DNA of 64,000 nt, taken from an uncultured Paracoccaceae bacterium. GTDB taxonomy: Bacteria; Pseudomonadota; Alphaproteobacteria; Rhodobacterales; Rhodobacteraceae. The position numbers and the translations under genes are program-made. The stretch is from NCBI GenBank assembly GCA_947500005.1, contig CANMQJ010000015.1, positions 62,001-126,000 on the forward strand, given 5' to 3'. Position 1 is the stretch's first letter, and each line of letters opens with the position of its first letter. The notes below the pieces were generated by a model, which saw only the letters and a list, made by a program, of their open reading frames with translations, was not told the origin of the DNA and made no database searches. Shown here in pieces: positions 51,013-60,100 of the stretch.

Positions 51013-52512
51013 TCACTGCTCCAATTCGATCTCACCCGGACGCCAGCTCTGGTCGATCCACGGCTCGAGCGGGCCGTACATGCGCAGGATGGTGAACCAG
51101 CTCTTGCCCGGCACGGTCTGAAGCCAGTTGCCCTCCTTGCCCTTTGGCGCCTCTGGCGCGAAATAGACGTCATAGGATCCGTCGGCATTCTGGGTCATGC
51201 CTTTGGTCTGGCTACCGATGGTCGGAAACGGCTGCCCGGTCTGAAGCTGCGAGCGGGTCTGCGTATCATAGACTGTGACGGCCCAGAAATCCTTGACTGG
51301 CACGTCCTTGGGCAGGTGCAGCCTGTAGGTCTTGGCACCGTCGAATGCCTTTTGCTCGGCATCGAGAAGCGCCAGCGCATAGTCGGACCCCTGGCCGGGG
51401 CTGCTGGTGGCCATGGCGGGTGTGACGCCGCCCGCATTGAAATAGTAGAGCACCCGCGCGTCGAGGTTCGTTGCCCCATCCGCCTTGAAGCTGGTGTTCT
51501 TGTTGGCGAAGGCCGTCGACCAGACACTCTTTGGATTGTCGGGATAGATCCGCACGCCCCCGATCCGGGGCTGGTAGGTCATGGCACGCGCGGTGGCATT
51601 GGCCAGTGTCGCTGCCTCCGCAAGCAGCTTCTTCATGCGTGCATCGGGGGCGAAGGGCTGGCCCTTCACGATCCCGATCGCCGCAATCGCACCGCGCATT
51701 TCCGGGCCGATCGCCTCGATTGGCTCTTCCTGGATGATCCGGTTAAGGATCTCGAAATAAGCGAAATCGCTCGGAAATACCGTATTGAACGCCTTGTTCG
51801 AGACATTGACGAACGCGGTTTCGGCCGGGCTTTCCGCGTCTTTCAGCGGATACACCCTGAGATGTGTTGTGATGTTCTTGACCGCCGGATCAAGCCCCTT
51901 GGCGATGGAGCCGCGCAGGAACATGAAGTTGCGGTTTGTCGGGGGCTTCAGCAGGAAATAGCCGTCGGGAAGATCGCCGGTATGGCCCGGTGGCACGACC
52001 AGGTACTTTCCGCCCTTCCCGGCATCCGGCCCGGTCACCCCCATATTGCCGACGAACCGCTGCCAGCCGTCGTTGAGAAAACCAAGCATCCCCGGCGGAA
52101 CCTCGATCACCGTGGCGCCGTCCTTCGCCAGATCGGTATAGGTGTAAGCGTAAAGCGTCGAGGTGTTGGCCGTGACCACCAGCGTCTGCGAGTCCATCAG
52201 CTGCGCGAAAAGCGCGATCCTGTTGGCGCCCTCGGCCCCGGCATCGGCCAGCCCCTTTCGCACGCTATACATCGACACCGCGCCGATATTATCGAGAAAC
52301 ACCTGCATGCCGCGCATGCGGTCAAGGTTGTCATATGCCGTGGTGACCGTTGCGTCAGTCGGGACCCCGTCGAAGAACTCCAGCGTGCCTATCGGCGTCT
52401 CGACCTTGTCGGGGATGGAAATCGCATCGAGTTCCGCAGGCGAGACTTCCCCGAATGCAGGCCCCATGGCAACGGCGAGCGCGATTGCACTCATGGCGGT
52501 CAGGCGTTTCAT
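51013..52512 (-). CDS. Exported DUF1254/DUF1214 protein (paralogue B)
   Basis: 499 residues, signal peptide about 1-21 ('SAIALAVAMGPAFGEV'). It aligns over its full length with paralogue A (shared 'AISIPDKVETPIGTLEFFDG', 'PEAPKGKEGNWLQTVPGKSW'). It is the first structural gene after the HTH gene at 52557-52943 on the same strand. The promoter probably lies between them or upstream of the HTH gene. Confidence 0.88.
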   Translation of the reverse strand: MKRLTAMSAIALAVAMGPAFGEVSPAELDAISIPDKVETPIGTLEFFDGVPTDATVTTAYDNLDRMRGMQVFLDNIGAVSMYSVRKGLADAGAEGANRIALFAQLMDSQTLVVTANTSTLYAYTYTDLAKDGATVIEVPPGMLGFLNDGWQRFVGNMGVTGPDAGKGGKYLVVPPGHTGDLPDGYFLLKPPTNRNFMFLRGSIAKGLDPAVKNITTHLRVYPLKDAESPAETAFVNVSNKAFNTVFPSDFAYFEILNRIIQEEPIEAIGPEMRGAIAAIGIVKGQPFAPDARMKKLLAEAATLANATARAMTYQPRIGGVRIYPDNPKSVWSTAFANKNTSFKADGATNLDARVLYYFNAGGVTPAMATSSPGQGSDYALALLDAEQKAFDGAKTYRLHLPKDVPVKDFWAVTVYDTQTRSQLQTGQPFPTIGSQTKGMTQNADGSYDVYFAPEAPKGKEGNWLQTVPGKSWFTILRMYGPLEPWIDQSWRPGEIELEQ

Positions 52513-52556
52513 GTCTTCGGCGCTCCTCGGAAAGGGATGGATGTACTAAGAAAACT

Positions 52557-52943
52557 CTACCGGAGGCGCGCGTCGTTTCTGCCCATTTCGCGCCATTCTG
52601 CGCGGCATCGCGCGGCCCTGAAAACGCTCGGCGAGCAGCCTGCCCACCGGGTGAACGCACGGCTGAACCCGCCCGGAGAGCTGTAGCCGAGCCTGACCGC
52701 GATCTCCTGCACCTTCAGGTCGGTATCGCGCAGCAACGCCGCGGCGATCTCGAACCGACTCTGCTCGACGAGCGCCCAGAAATTCAGGCCGCTTTCCGTC
52801 AATCTTCGTTGAAGCGTACGCGGGCTGGTCCCGAGACGGTCGGCCGCGGTCTCGAGCGAAACCGATCCGGACAGGGCCAGCCCGGCGATCACCGATTTCA
52901 CCCTCGACTGCCATTTCGGCGAACCGTTCGTTCGATGGGCCAT
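52557..52943 (-). CDS. AraC-type HTH protein, probably truncated
   Basis: About 128 residues from the ATG at 52943 (or 152 from 53015; neither has a clear ribosome-binding site). It consists almost only of the AraC/XylS DNA-binding domain: 'AADRLGTSPRTLQRRLTESG' and 'VQEIAVRLGYSSPGGFSRAFTRW'. Family members usually have about 300 residues with an N-terminal sensor part, which is absent. Either it is a stand-alone HTH protein or the 5' part was lost when the divergent AraC gene was placed next to it. Confidence 0.6.
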   Translation of the reverse strand: MAHRTNGSPKWQSRVKSVIAGLALSGSVSLETAADRLGTSPRTLQRRLTESGLNFWALVEQSRFEIAAALLRDTDLKVQEIAVRLGYSSPGGFSRAFTRWAGCSPSVFRAARCRAEWREMGRNDARLR

Positions 52944-53046
52944 CCATGCTACCGTGGGCTGAGTTCTGCTGTCCGGGTATTGTGGCCGATTCGGAGTGGG
53001 CTCTCGGACCATCACACGCCAAATTCCGGCCCGCGGGGGAAAACTG

Positions 53047-54096
53047 TTGAACGGGAGGCTTGCGCTTGTAAGGGCAACGCATCTGAACGATTACATCGCG
53101 GTACTGCGCGAAATCGGCGCCCCGGTGGATCGCGCACTTGGTCGCTCCCTGTTGCCGCCCGGTATCGAAGAGTGTCCCGATCTCTACGTCAGCGTTTCCA
53201 TCGCCCTCGAATGGGTTGCGAAGACGGGGCACGATCTGCATCCAATGGAACTCGGCCTGCTCGGCGCGCAAAAAGCCTCTCTCGCGGCGCTTCGCCCGGC
53301 GCAACAGATCGCCATCATGGCCGCCCAAACCGGCCTGCAGCGTCTCAGGGCGTTGGCCGCCCTGTCACAATACGAGGACAGCGCCCTTGAAATCAGCCTC
53401 CGCAACGAAGGGGAGGATGTCCGCGTCATCTGCACCATGAAGGGGTTCGGGCGCCATGTTTTTCTCTGCTTTTCCGAATGGCTGAACCTGCAGGCTGTCG
53501 TTTCGGTGGTTCGCAGCGTGACAGGCCCGTCGTGGTGCCCCGCGGAGTTGTCTTTCGTCTCGTCCTACCGTCCGGTCGAAGCCGTGCGGGCGGCGTTTCC
53601 CGATGCGCGCATCCTGGTGGGCCAGCCGCAGTCTTCCGTCCTCGTCGCACGGGCGGATCTCGCCCGCCTGACGTTCGACACGACAGCCTCGGCCGGTACC
53701 TCGCCGATCCCAATGCCGCCCGGCGGTCCGCGCGACGACCCGACCGAACCGTGGGAATTCGTCCACCTCATGCGGATGCTGATCCAGCCCTATGTCGAAG
53801 AGGGCCGCCCAGATGTCGCGGTTGCCGCCGAGTTGGCGGGGATGAGCACGCGGACATTGCAACGGCATCTGAAACTATGCGGCAGTTCCTATTCGCAGAT
53901 TCTTCAGGAAGCGCGATTTCAACTTGCTTGCATGCGCCTCGAAGATCCAAGCCTGAAGGTCATCGAGATCGCCCTGATGACGGGCTACGAGAATCCGCAA
54001 CACTTCACGCGCGCCTTTCGTCGGTTCACGGGCGTCACGCCTTCGGAATATCGCCATCAAAACGCAGGGATTGCGATCAGGGCATCGCCAAACTGA
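53047..54096 (+). CDS. AraC family transcriptional regulator
   Basis: About 349 residues from a TTG at 53047 with GGGGGA six bases upstream; a GTG at 52996 would be an alternative. An N-terminal arabinose-binding-type domain of the OruR/GliR kind ('LNDYIAVLREIGAPVDRALGRSLLP') is followed by the C-terminal HTH ('VAAELAGMSTRTLQRHLKLCG', 'VIEIALMTGYENPQHFTRAFRRFTG'). It is divergent from the DUF1254 locus and probably regulates it. Its HTH is paralogous to that of the truncated neighbour. Confidence 0.85.
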   Translation: MNGRLALVRATHLNDYIAVLREIGAPVDRALGRSLLPPGIEECPDLYVSVSIALEWVAKTGHDLHPMELGLLGAQKASLAALRPAQQIAIMAAQTGLQRLRALAALSQYEDSALEISLRNEGEDVRVICTMKGFGRHVFLCFSEWLNLQAVVSVVRSVTGPSWCPAELSFVSSYRPVEAVRAAFPDARILVGQPQSSVLVARADLARLTFDTTASAGTSPIPMPPGGPRDDPTEPWEFVHLMRMLIQPYVEEGRPDVAVAAELAGMSTRTLQRHLKLCGSSYSQILQEARFQLACMRLEDPSLKVIEIALMTGYENPQHFTRAFRRFTGVTPSEYRHQNAGIAIRASPN

Positions 54097-54352
54097 CAGA
54101 GGCGGTCGATGAGAAGCGCGGCGCGTAGCTGTGTGGCATCCGCGACCCCGAGGATCACGTCGCGCCTGGACCGCCTTCGACGATTTCGATGTTGAAGAGA
54201 TCGCGGGATGGCGACCCAAGGGCGCCCCAAAGACCCATTCCGAGATCGATTTCGAGAGCATTCAGACAATCGGATGCGGCTTGAGCTTCCGCCTTCCGCC
54301 TAGCACACTGGCCGAACGCTGGAACCTGACGGAACTTCGAGAGGAAATCTAA

Positions 54353-55057
54353 ATGCGGGAGAGCGCGAAGGTCGAGGCGATCCGGTCATGTTTCCTGTTC
54401 AGTGCCGCCGATCTTCAGACGGTGGAACGGATCGCTGCAGAAAGCCGGATCGTCCGCCACCAACCTGGCAGGATGCTGTTCGCCGCGGGCGATCCTGCCG
54501 ATGGGCTTCGCATAATATTGTCCGGTCTGGTTCGAGTGTGGATCGCCAACGATACCGGCAAGGAATTGACACTCTCCCTTTTGGAGCCGGGCGATCCCTT
54601 CGGCGAAATCGCCTTGCTGGACGGATTGTCCCGGACAGCGAATGCTACCACGCTTGAAACTACGGAGTGTCTGTTCCTGCCGAAATCGGTCGTGGATCAG
54701 GAAATGGACAGCGACCCGGCGTTCAGCCGCCACATCATTCAGCTGCTTTGCGAGATATTGCGGAGAAACACCGACGTTCTGGGCAGTTTCGTCTTCCAGG
54801 GACTGGACGCACGTCTTGCGCGCGTTCTGTGCGATCTGGCGATTGCTCACGGGGCTGTCGAGGGAGCCGAGTTGCGATTGATGCGAAAGTTCTCGCAAAC
54901 GGACCTGGGCCAGATGCTGGGTGTCACGCGCGAAGCGATCAACAAGCGACTTACGGCGCTGGTCCATGACCGGCTCGTGCGGTTCGAGGAGGGCCACATC
55001 ATCGTCGTCGATCTCGACGCACTTCGACAGCGTGCGGTCGAGACGCACAGGCCCTGA
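54353..55057 (+). CDS. Crp/Fnr family transcriptional regulator
   Basis: 234 residues. The N-terminal cyclic-nucleotide-binding fold has 'LFAAGDPADGLRIILSGLVRVW' and 'EPGDPFGEIALLDG', where the FGE-x-A-L-L-D pattern is close to that of true cAMP-binding pockets. The C-terminal HTH is 'SQTDLGQMLGVTREAINKRLTAL'. The Arg usually next to the FGE box is less clear ('GLSRTANATT' carries SRTA, the usual SRTAxV equivalent). A cAMP ligand is possible, and a cyclase-like protein is encoded 2 kb downstream. A 256-bp gap precedes it with no sure gene. Confidence 0.88.
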   Translation: MRESAKVEAIRSCFLFSAADLQTVERIAAESRIVRHQPGRMLFAAGDPADGLRIILSGLVRVWIANDTGKELTLSLLEPGDPFGEIALLDGLSRTANATTLETTECLFLPKSVVDQEMDSDPAFSRHIIQLLCEILRRNTDVLGSFVFQGLDARLARVLCDLAIAHGAVEGAELRLMRKFSQTDLGQMLGVTREAINKRLTALVHDRLVRFEEGHIIVVDLDALRQRAVETHRP

Positions 55058-55068
55058 CCCCGGCCATT

Positions 55069-55671
55069 TCAAACTGCGAGTCTTGCCAGCAGCAAGACAC
55101 CGGTGCCTGCCAAAGCGCCACCGGACAGGAATTGCAGGACTAGACCTTTTCCCGCACGCCCGATCACGTCTCCGGCGGCAAGATACGGCGCCAGACCTGC
55201 GGCCGAAGAGAGCAGGATCGCCGAGACGAAGAAGACAGCCGATCCGAAGCCGGTCGCACCCTGTGGCACGAAAGCGGGAAAGACCGACAGGAAGAACACG
55301 AGAGCCAGCGGGTTCGCCAAACCCACGAAGACACCGTTGCGAAGCAAGCGCGACAGTCCGCTGCCGCTCGCAGCCTGCTGCCCGCCCGAGCTACTGGAGA
55401 TCGTGGCGATCCCGAACCACACCAGCAGTCCCGCACTGCCGATCTGCATGAGAACAAACGCATCACCGGCCAGTTCGCGGGCTCCGAATGTCAGGTAGAT
55501 CGCGATTAGCGCCCAGATCAGTTCGGCAACAAGGATACCGATCATGGCCACCCCCCCTCTTACCGCCCCGGAACGGGCCGCGGCGGCGGTGATCAGTGCT
55601 GCATTCTGGCCCGGGGCAAGACAAGCTACGAAATTGGCCGCGGCGAGAGCAATCCAGATCTCCAGGGTCAT
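55069..55671 (-). CDS. LysE family amino-acid exporter
   Basis: 200 residues from the ATG at 55671 behind AGGAGG; an upstream extension is rejected. Six hydrophobic segments and the family start 'LAAANFVACLAPGQNAALIT' (the PGP/PGQ motif). It exports amino acids or related compounds across the inner membrane. It is convergent with the Crp/Fnr gene and separated by only 11 bp. Confidence 0.87.
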   Translation of the reverse strand: MTLEIWIALAAANFVACLAPGQNAALITAAAARSGAVRGGVAMIGILVAELIWALIAIYLTFGARELAGDAFVLMQIGSAGLLVWFGIATISSSSGGQQAASGSGLSRLLRNGVFVGLANPLALVFFLSVFPAFVPQGATGFGSAVFFVSAILLSSAAGLAPYLAAGDVIGRAGKGLVLQFLSGGALAGTGVLLLARLAV

Positions 55672-55849
55672 CGCTATTTCCTCCTTCTCCCTACCGAAGG
55701 AGATGCTCATGAAAGTGCTTCCCGCGCTGTGAACGCACTCACACCCCAAAGGCTCGTCGCTGTGATCGCGTTCATAGACGGATCACGAGACCGGGTGCAT
55801 ACGTGGATCAAGTGCGCAGCAGTGTCGCTGCCAGAAAAGGGAGGCCCGC

Positions 55850-56182
55850 ATGTCGCTCATCGTCCAACAGCTTGCCGACCCGGCAGCCTGGCTTGTGCTG
55901 GCCGGTGGCGGTCTGCAGGCCTCGGCTCATCTGTTCAAGAACCAGATCGTGCTGCGGATGGTTCTGCTGGCTGGGAGCGTTCACTATATCGCCTATTATT
56001 TCGCCGTCTCCGACCACCCGCTCTGGCCCGCCATCCTCGCGACCACGGCCATCACGATGGGCTGTATCTTTGGTTTGGCGCGAGCCATTGGATTGCGCGA
56101 GCGACTGCCGCCCCCGGCGCGTGCAACCGCGGATCAGGCGCCGACGAACGGAACCGCGTCGTTGCGCACCGTCGAAAATTAA
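55850..56182 (+). CDS. Small inner-membrane protein
   Basis: 110 residues, GGGAGG before the ATG. Three hydrophobic segments cover about residues 13-85 ('WLVLAGGGLQASAHLFKNQIVLRMVLLAGSVHYIAYYF'), followed by a polar tail. It resembles YgjV-like inner-membrane proteins in length and pattern, but I am not sure of the family. It precedes the symporter gene by 37 bp on the same strand. Confidence 0.7.
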   Translation: MSLIVQQLADPAAWLVLAGGGLQASAHLFKNQIVLRMVLLAGSVHYIAYYFAVSDHPLWPAILATTAITMGCIFGLARAIGLRERLPPPARATADQAPTNGTASLRTVEN

Positions 56183-56219
56183 GCGAGACTGACGGCATCA
56201 GCGCGACGAAGGATCCACC

Positions 56220-57101
56220 ATGCTTGTCGATATTATTCTGCCCGCTGTATTGACGGTCATCATGTTTTCGCTCGGCCTGGGCTTGCGCCTCTCGGACTTC
56301 ACCCGCGTCGCGGCACGGCCCCGCGCCTTCGGACTGGGAGCCGTGAACCAGATGATGTTGGTTCCGCTCGTGGGCTTCACAATGGCCACACTCTTCGGGT
56401 TGCCTCCAGAGCTTGCGGCCGGAACCATGATCCTGGCCCTTTGTCCGGGCGGCGTCATGTCGAACATGGCCGCGCGCATGGCGGGCGGGTCGGTGCCGCT
56501 ATCGGTTTCCTTGACGGCGGTCATCAGCCTCGTGTCAATCGTCACGCTACCGATACTCACGGCATGGTCAGTGCATCACTTCATGGGCACTGACGCGCCG
56601 CCCGTTGACGTGGCTGCGCTGGGGGTCACGATGTTCCTGCTGACGGCCGTTCCCGTAGCGCTAGGGATGGCGCTGACCGCGCTGGCGCCCGATCTGACGG
56701 CGCGTATCGCGCCATGGATGAGCCGCATCACGGGCCTGCTCTTCGTGATACTCATCCTCTTGGCCCTTGCCGCGAACTGGGCGTTGTTCGTTGACAATAT
56801 CGGAACGCTGGGTCCCGCCCTCATAACGATGACGACGTTGCTCCTCGGCCTTGGGTTCATATCGGGAACAGCTGCCGGCCTCGAAGGGCGCGAGATCACC
56901 ACCGTGGCCATCGAGTCCGGCATCCAGAACGGCACGCTCGGTATCGCGGTGGGCGGCATCGTGGCAGGCGTAAGCACCGGCCTGCCCGCATTGACCCTGC
57001 CGACCGCGATCTATTCGGTCACGGCCTGGGCCTTGGTCCTTCCATTCATTGCCTGGCGCCGCAGCGTCACCCCGCCAGTCGCCAAAGGCGCGGCAGGGTA
57101 A
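56220..57101 (+). CDS. Bile acid:sodium symporter (BASS) family protein
   Basis: 293 residues with nine or ten hydrophobic segments. 'MILALCPGGVMSNMAARMAGG' and 'TVAIESGIQNGTLGIAV' are the two BASS signature regions that form the Na+ sites in the crossover helices. Such proteins take up or export organic anions with Na+. The last 35 bp overlap the convergent cyclase-like gene. Confidence 0.9.
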   Translation: MLVDIILPAVLTVIMFSLGLGLRLSDFTRVAARPRAFGLGAVNQMMLVPLVGFTMATLFGLPPELAAGTMILALCPGGVMSNMAARMAGGSVPLSVSLTAVISLVSIVTLPILTAWSVHHFMGTDAPPVDVAALGVTMFLLTAVPVALGMALTALAPDLTARIAPWMSRITGLLFVILILLALAANWALFVDNIGTLGPALITMTTLLLGLGFISGTAAGLEGREITTVAIESGIQNGTLGIAVGGIVAGVSTGLPALTLPTAIYSVTAWALVLPFIAWRRSVTPPVAKGAAG

Positions 57102-60100
57102 GACCGGCCTCGGCAAGGTAGCGGTCGCGCGCGGTCGCGGCTTCGGGGTCGCCCGCCTGCGCCAACCTGTCCAGCGCGTGGGCTGCGTTGAAATACATTG
57201 CTCTTTCCTGCGCGACCCGGGCCGACGCGCGCCAAGCTGCAGCTGCGGCTTCCTGCTTCCCGGCAATCCAAGCCCTATCCCCCGCCGCAAGATGCGCCAT
57301 TGGCACGCCGGCCCGGTACTGCCGACCGATACGTTTCGCCGATTTCGCGACCTGCGTCTGCCGCTCCACCATCCGAGCGTCGCGATGCCCGCGTAGCCAG
57401 AGTGCACGGATCAGGTCGCTATAGAAGGCCGCATTCTGTGTCATGTAGACCTGCGGGCGTGCCGTTACCGCCACGATGGCCAGCGCGTCGTCGAGGGCCA
57501 AAAGCGCACCTGCCTCGTCCCCGTCGTCCAGAGCAAGCGCCGCGCGCGCATAGTGGTAAACGAGCTTGTTGTTGTCATTTGCATCCAGCGCGTTGGCCGG
57601 ATCGCTGAGAAGCCGTTCCAGCGCCGCGATATCGCCGCGCATCTCGTCCCATTGCGAGAGGCACAACAAATCCCGGGCGCGTCCGTTATGCGACCAGATG
57701 ATCCCCTGTACGATGCCCCTGTCCCGGCTGTGGGCCAAGGTGATGTCGGACCATCCCTTGGCCTCCTCGAACCGTCCCTCCAACCGCTTGAGGTTGCCCA
57801 TGGTCGATGCGGCAGTTTCCCATGTTTTCCGTTCGCCCACGGCTTCAGCGATTTCCATTGAGCGCAGGAATTGCTCAGCGCCGCGAGTCCAGCCCGCCTT
57901 GCCGGATTCGTAGTTCCCGGAGACCATCAGAATCCAGGCCTCGGTGGCCGGGTCGTCCAGCCGTGCCGCGATATCGAGAGCCTGCTCCTGAAGCGCGTCG
58001 CCATCTAGCGCCCAGGGAAGCGAGGTGGAGATCAGCGACATCCCGATATAGAGCTTCGCCAGCGTGGCGCTGTCCCCGCCCGCACGGCGCGCGAGATTGG
58101 CGCCCCGCAGGATTTCTGCAAGGGCGAAAGGGATCTTGTTCAACTCGTAATGGATCTCGGACAGCATCATTGTGGCGTCGGCAGCCAGGATGACCGGCGC
58201 GCGCTTCTCGTCAGGCTGGGGTGATCGGGCCGGGCGGAAGCGGAATGCGGCGTACCCACCCAGAAGCCCGCGTATCGCCTGCCCGCCGGTTTCCGGCGGC
58301 GCACGATCCAGCCCCGTGATGCACATCTTCAGGAAATCCTCGGCTCGCTGGTATTGTCCCAGCGCACGCAGCGCATAGGCGATGTCGTAACGCCAACGCG
58401 CGAGGATGAGTGCGTCCGCCTCTGCACCGGCCAGCGCGATCGCGCGGGTCAGGAATTCGACCACTTCGAGATTTGCATATGCCGCGCGGGCATTGGCAGC
58501 GGCGGCGGTCAGGTGCAGCAACGCCAGGTCGGTATCCCCCGCACGTTCGGCATGGTGAGCCAGAAGCACCCGGTCCGCCTGGTCCGGCTCTCCCCCGGCC
58601 CGCCGCGCGATCCTCTGCACGACCCGCGCGTGAAGCTCTTTCGCCTGCTGGCTGGTCAACGAGGCATAGGCCGCGTCGGCGACGATCGCATGATGAAATC
58701 GCCAGCCGCCCGTGTCCAGGCGTTCGACCAGACCCGTCTTCTCGATCAGTTGCAAATCCGCGCGGACCTGGTCGATCTCGGCCAATGGGTGAAGCTCGGC
58801 GACTGCATCCTCGTCGAAATTTCGACCGAGGACCGAAGTTGCCTTCACGGTAAGTTGCTGCGCCGGGGACAGGGCCGCGATACGTTCCGCCACGGCGACC
58901 GCCGCGTCCGATGGAATGGACAGACCGCTCAGCCCTTCCTCGCCCAGCCGCAAATGCGCAAAGCCTGCCTCTATGCGCACGATCCCACGGGCGGAGAGCG
59001 TCTGGGCAAGCGCGGTGGTGAAGAGCGGATGACCGCCCGCCTTTCGGTGCAGGAAGGCCGCAAGCGGCGGCGCCGTCTCTTCGGCTCCCAACGCCTGTGC
59101 CGCAAGCGCCCCCGCCTCGTCCTCGGGCAGAGGTCCAAGCTGGATCGTGTCGACCCGATCGGGATCGAGAAAACGGCGCGCCTCACTCGGCAGGTCTTCG
59201 ACCCCCATCAGACGTGCCAAAAGAACCAGAGAGAGATCGCTGGCCCGGGTCACGCTATCGAGAAGCTGCCATGTCGCCGAATCCAGCCAATGAGCGTCAT
59301 CGACGATAAGGACCGTCTGCCGCGGCAGCAGATGCGCAAGAAGCCGGGTCATCAGGTCACGCGTCCGCTCGGCCCGGCCCGCGCCAGTCAGGGCCCGGGT
59401 TTCCGACGTTTCTACCAATTCCGCGGGCAGAACGGGGTTGAGCAACGGCAGCCAAGGGGCGTTCTCGTCCCCCATGATCTCAAGCTCCCGGCGGCAGGTA
59501 TCGGCATCCGCATCGACGGACAACCCCATCAGGTCACGGACCAGCGGGGCAATGGGGGTGAACCCAATGGCACGGCGAATGCCGTCCCCCTTGATCGAAA
59601 AATAAGGTGTGCCCGCCTGTGAGAGCCGGTTTTGCAGCCATCCGGCAAGGCGCGACTTACCCAAGCCCGCCTCTCCGAAGATCGCGAGATCAGATTGCAT
59701 GCCTTGCGCCACCCGATCCGAAAAATTGCGCAACCACGCCTTTTCTCCGCTTCGTCCGACGAGAGTTCCGGCATGCACCGTCCCTCGCAGACGCTCGTGC
59801 CGAACGGCGTGCACAGGGACTGTACTGGACTGCCCCTTGAGCGGCAGTTCCGCCACCGGTTCGGTTTCGAAGCGGCGGGCCGCCGCCTCGGCCGTCGCCT
59901 CGTCAAGGACGACCGGTGCGGGAGCGAGTACGGACATGCCAGCGGCGCGGTTGATGGCATCTCCCACAACAACATATTGATGGTACATGTCGGCTCCAAC
60001 CAGGCCGGCAAAGACCTTGCCGCCGGCGACCGCCACCTGCCCTCCTGCCCCCGCGATGCTTTGGGCCGCAAGAACTGCCCGTTCGCCCCCGTCTTCCCAT

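Noticed and set aside
54131..54352. Possible 73-codon gene before the Crp/Fnr regulator
   Set aside because: No ribosome-binding site, no known motif; it ends exactly against the next start by chance of frame. Not supported enough to list.
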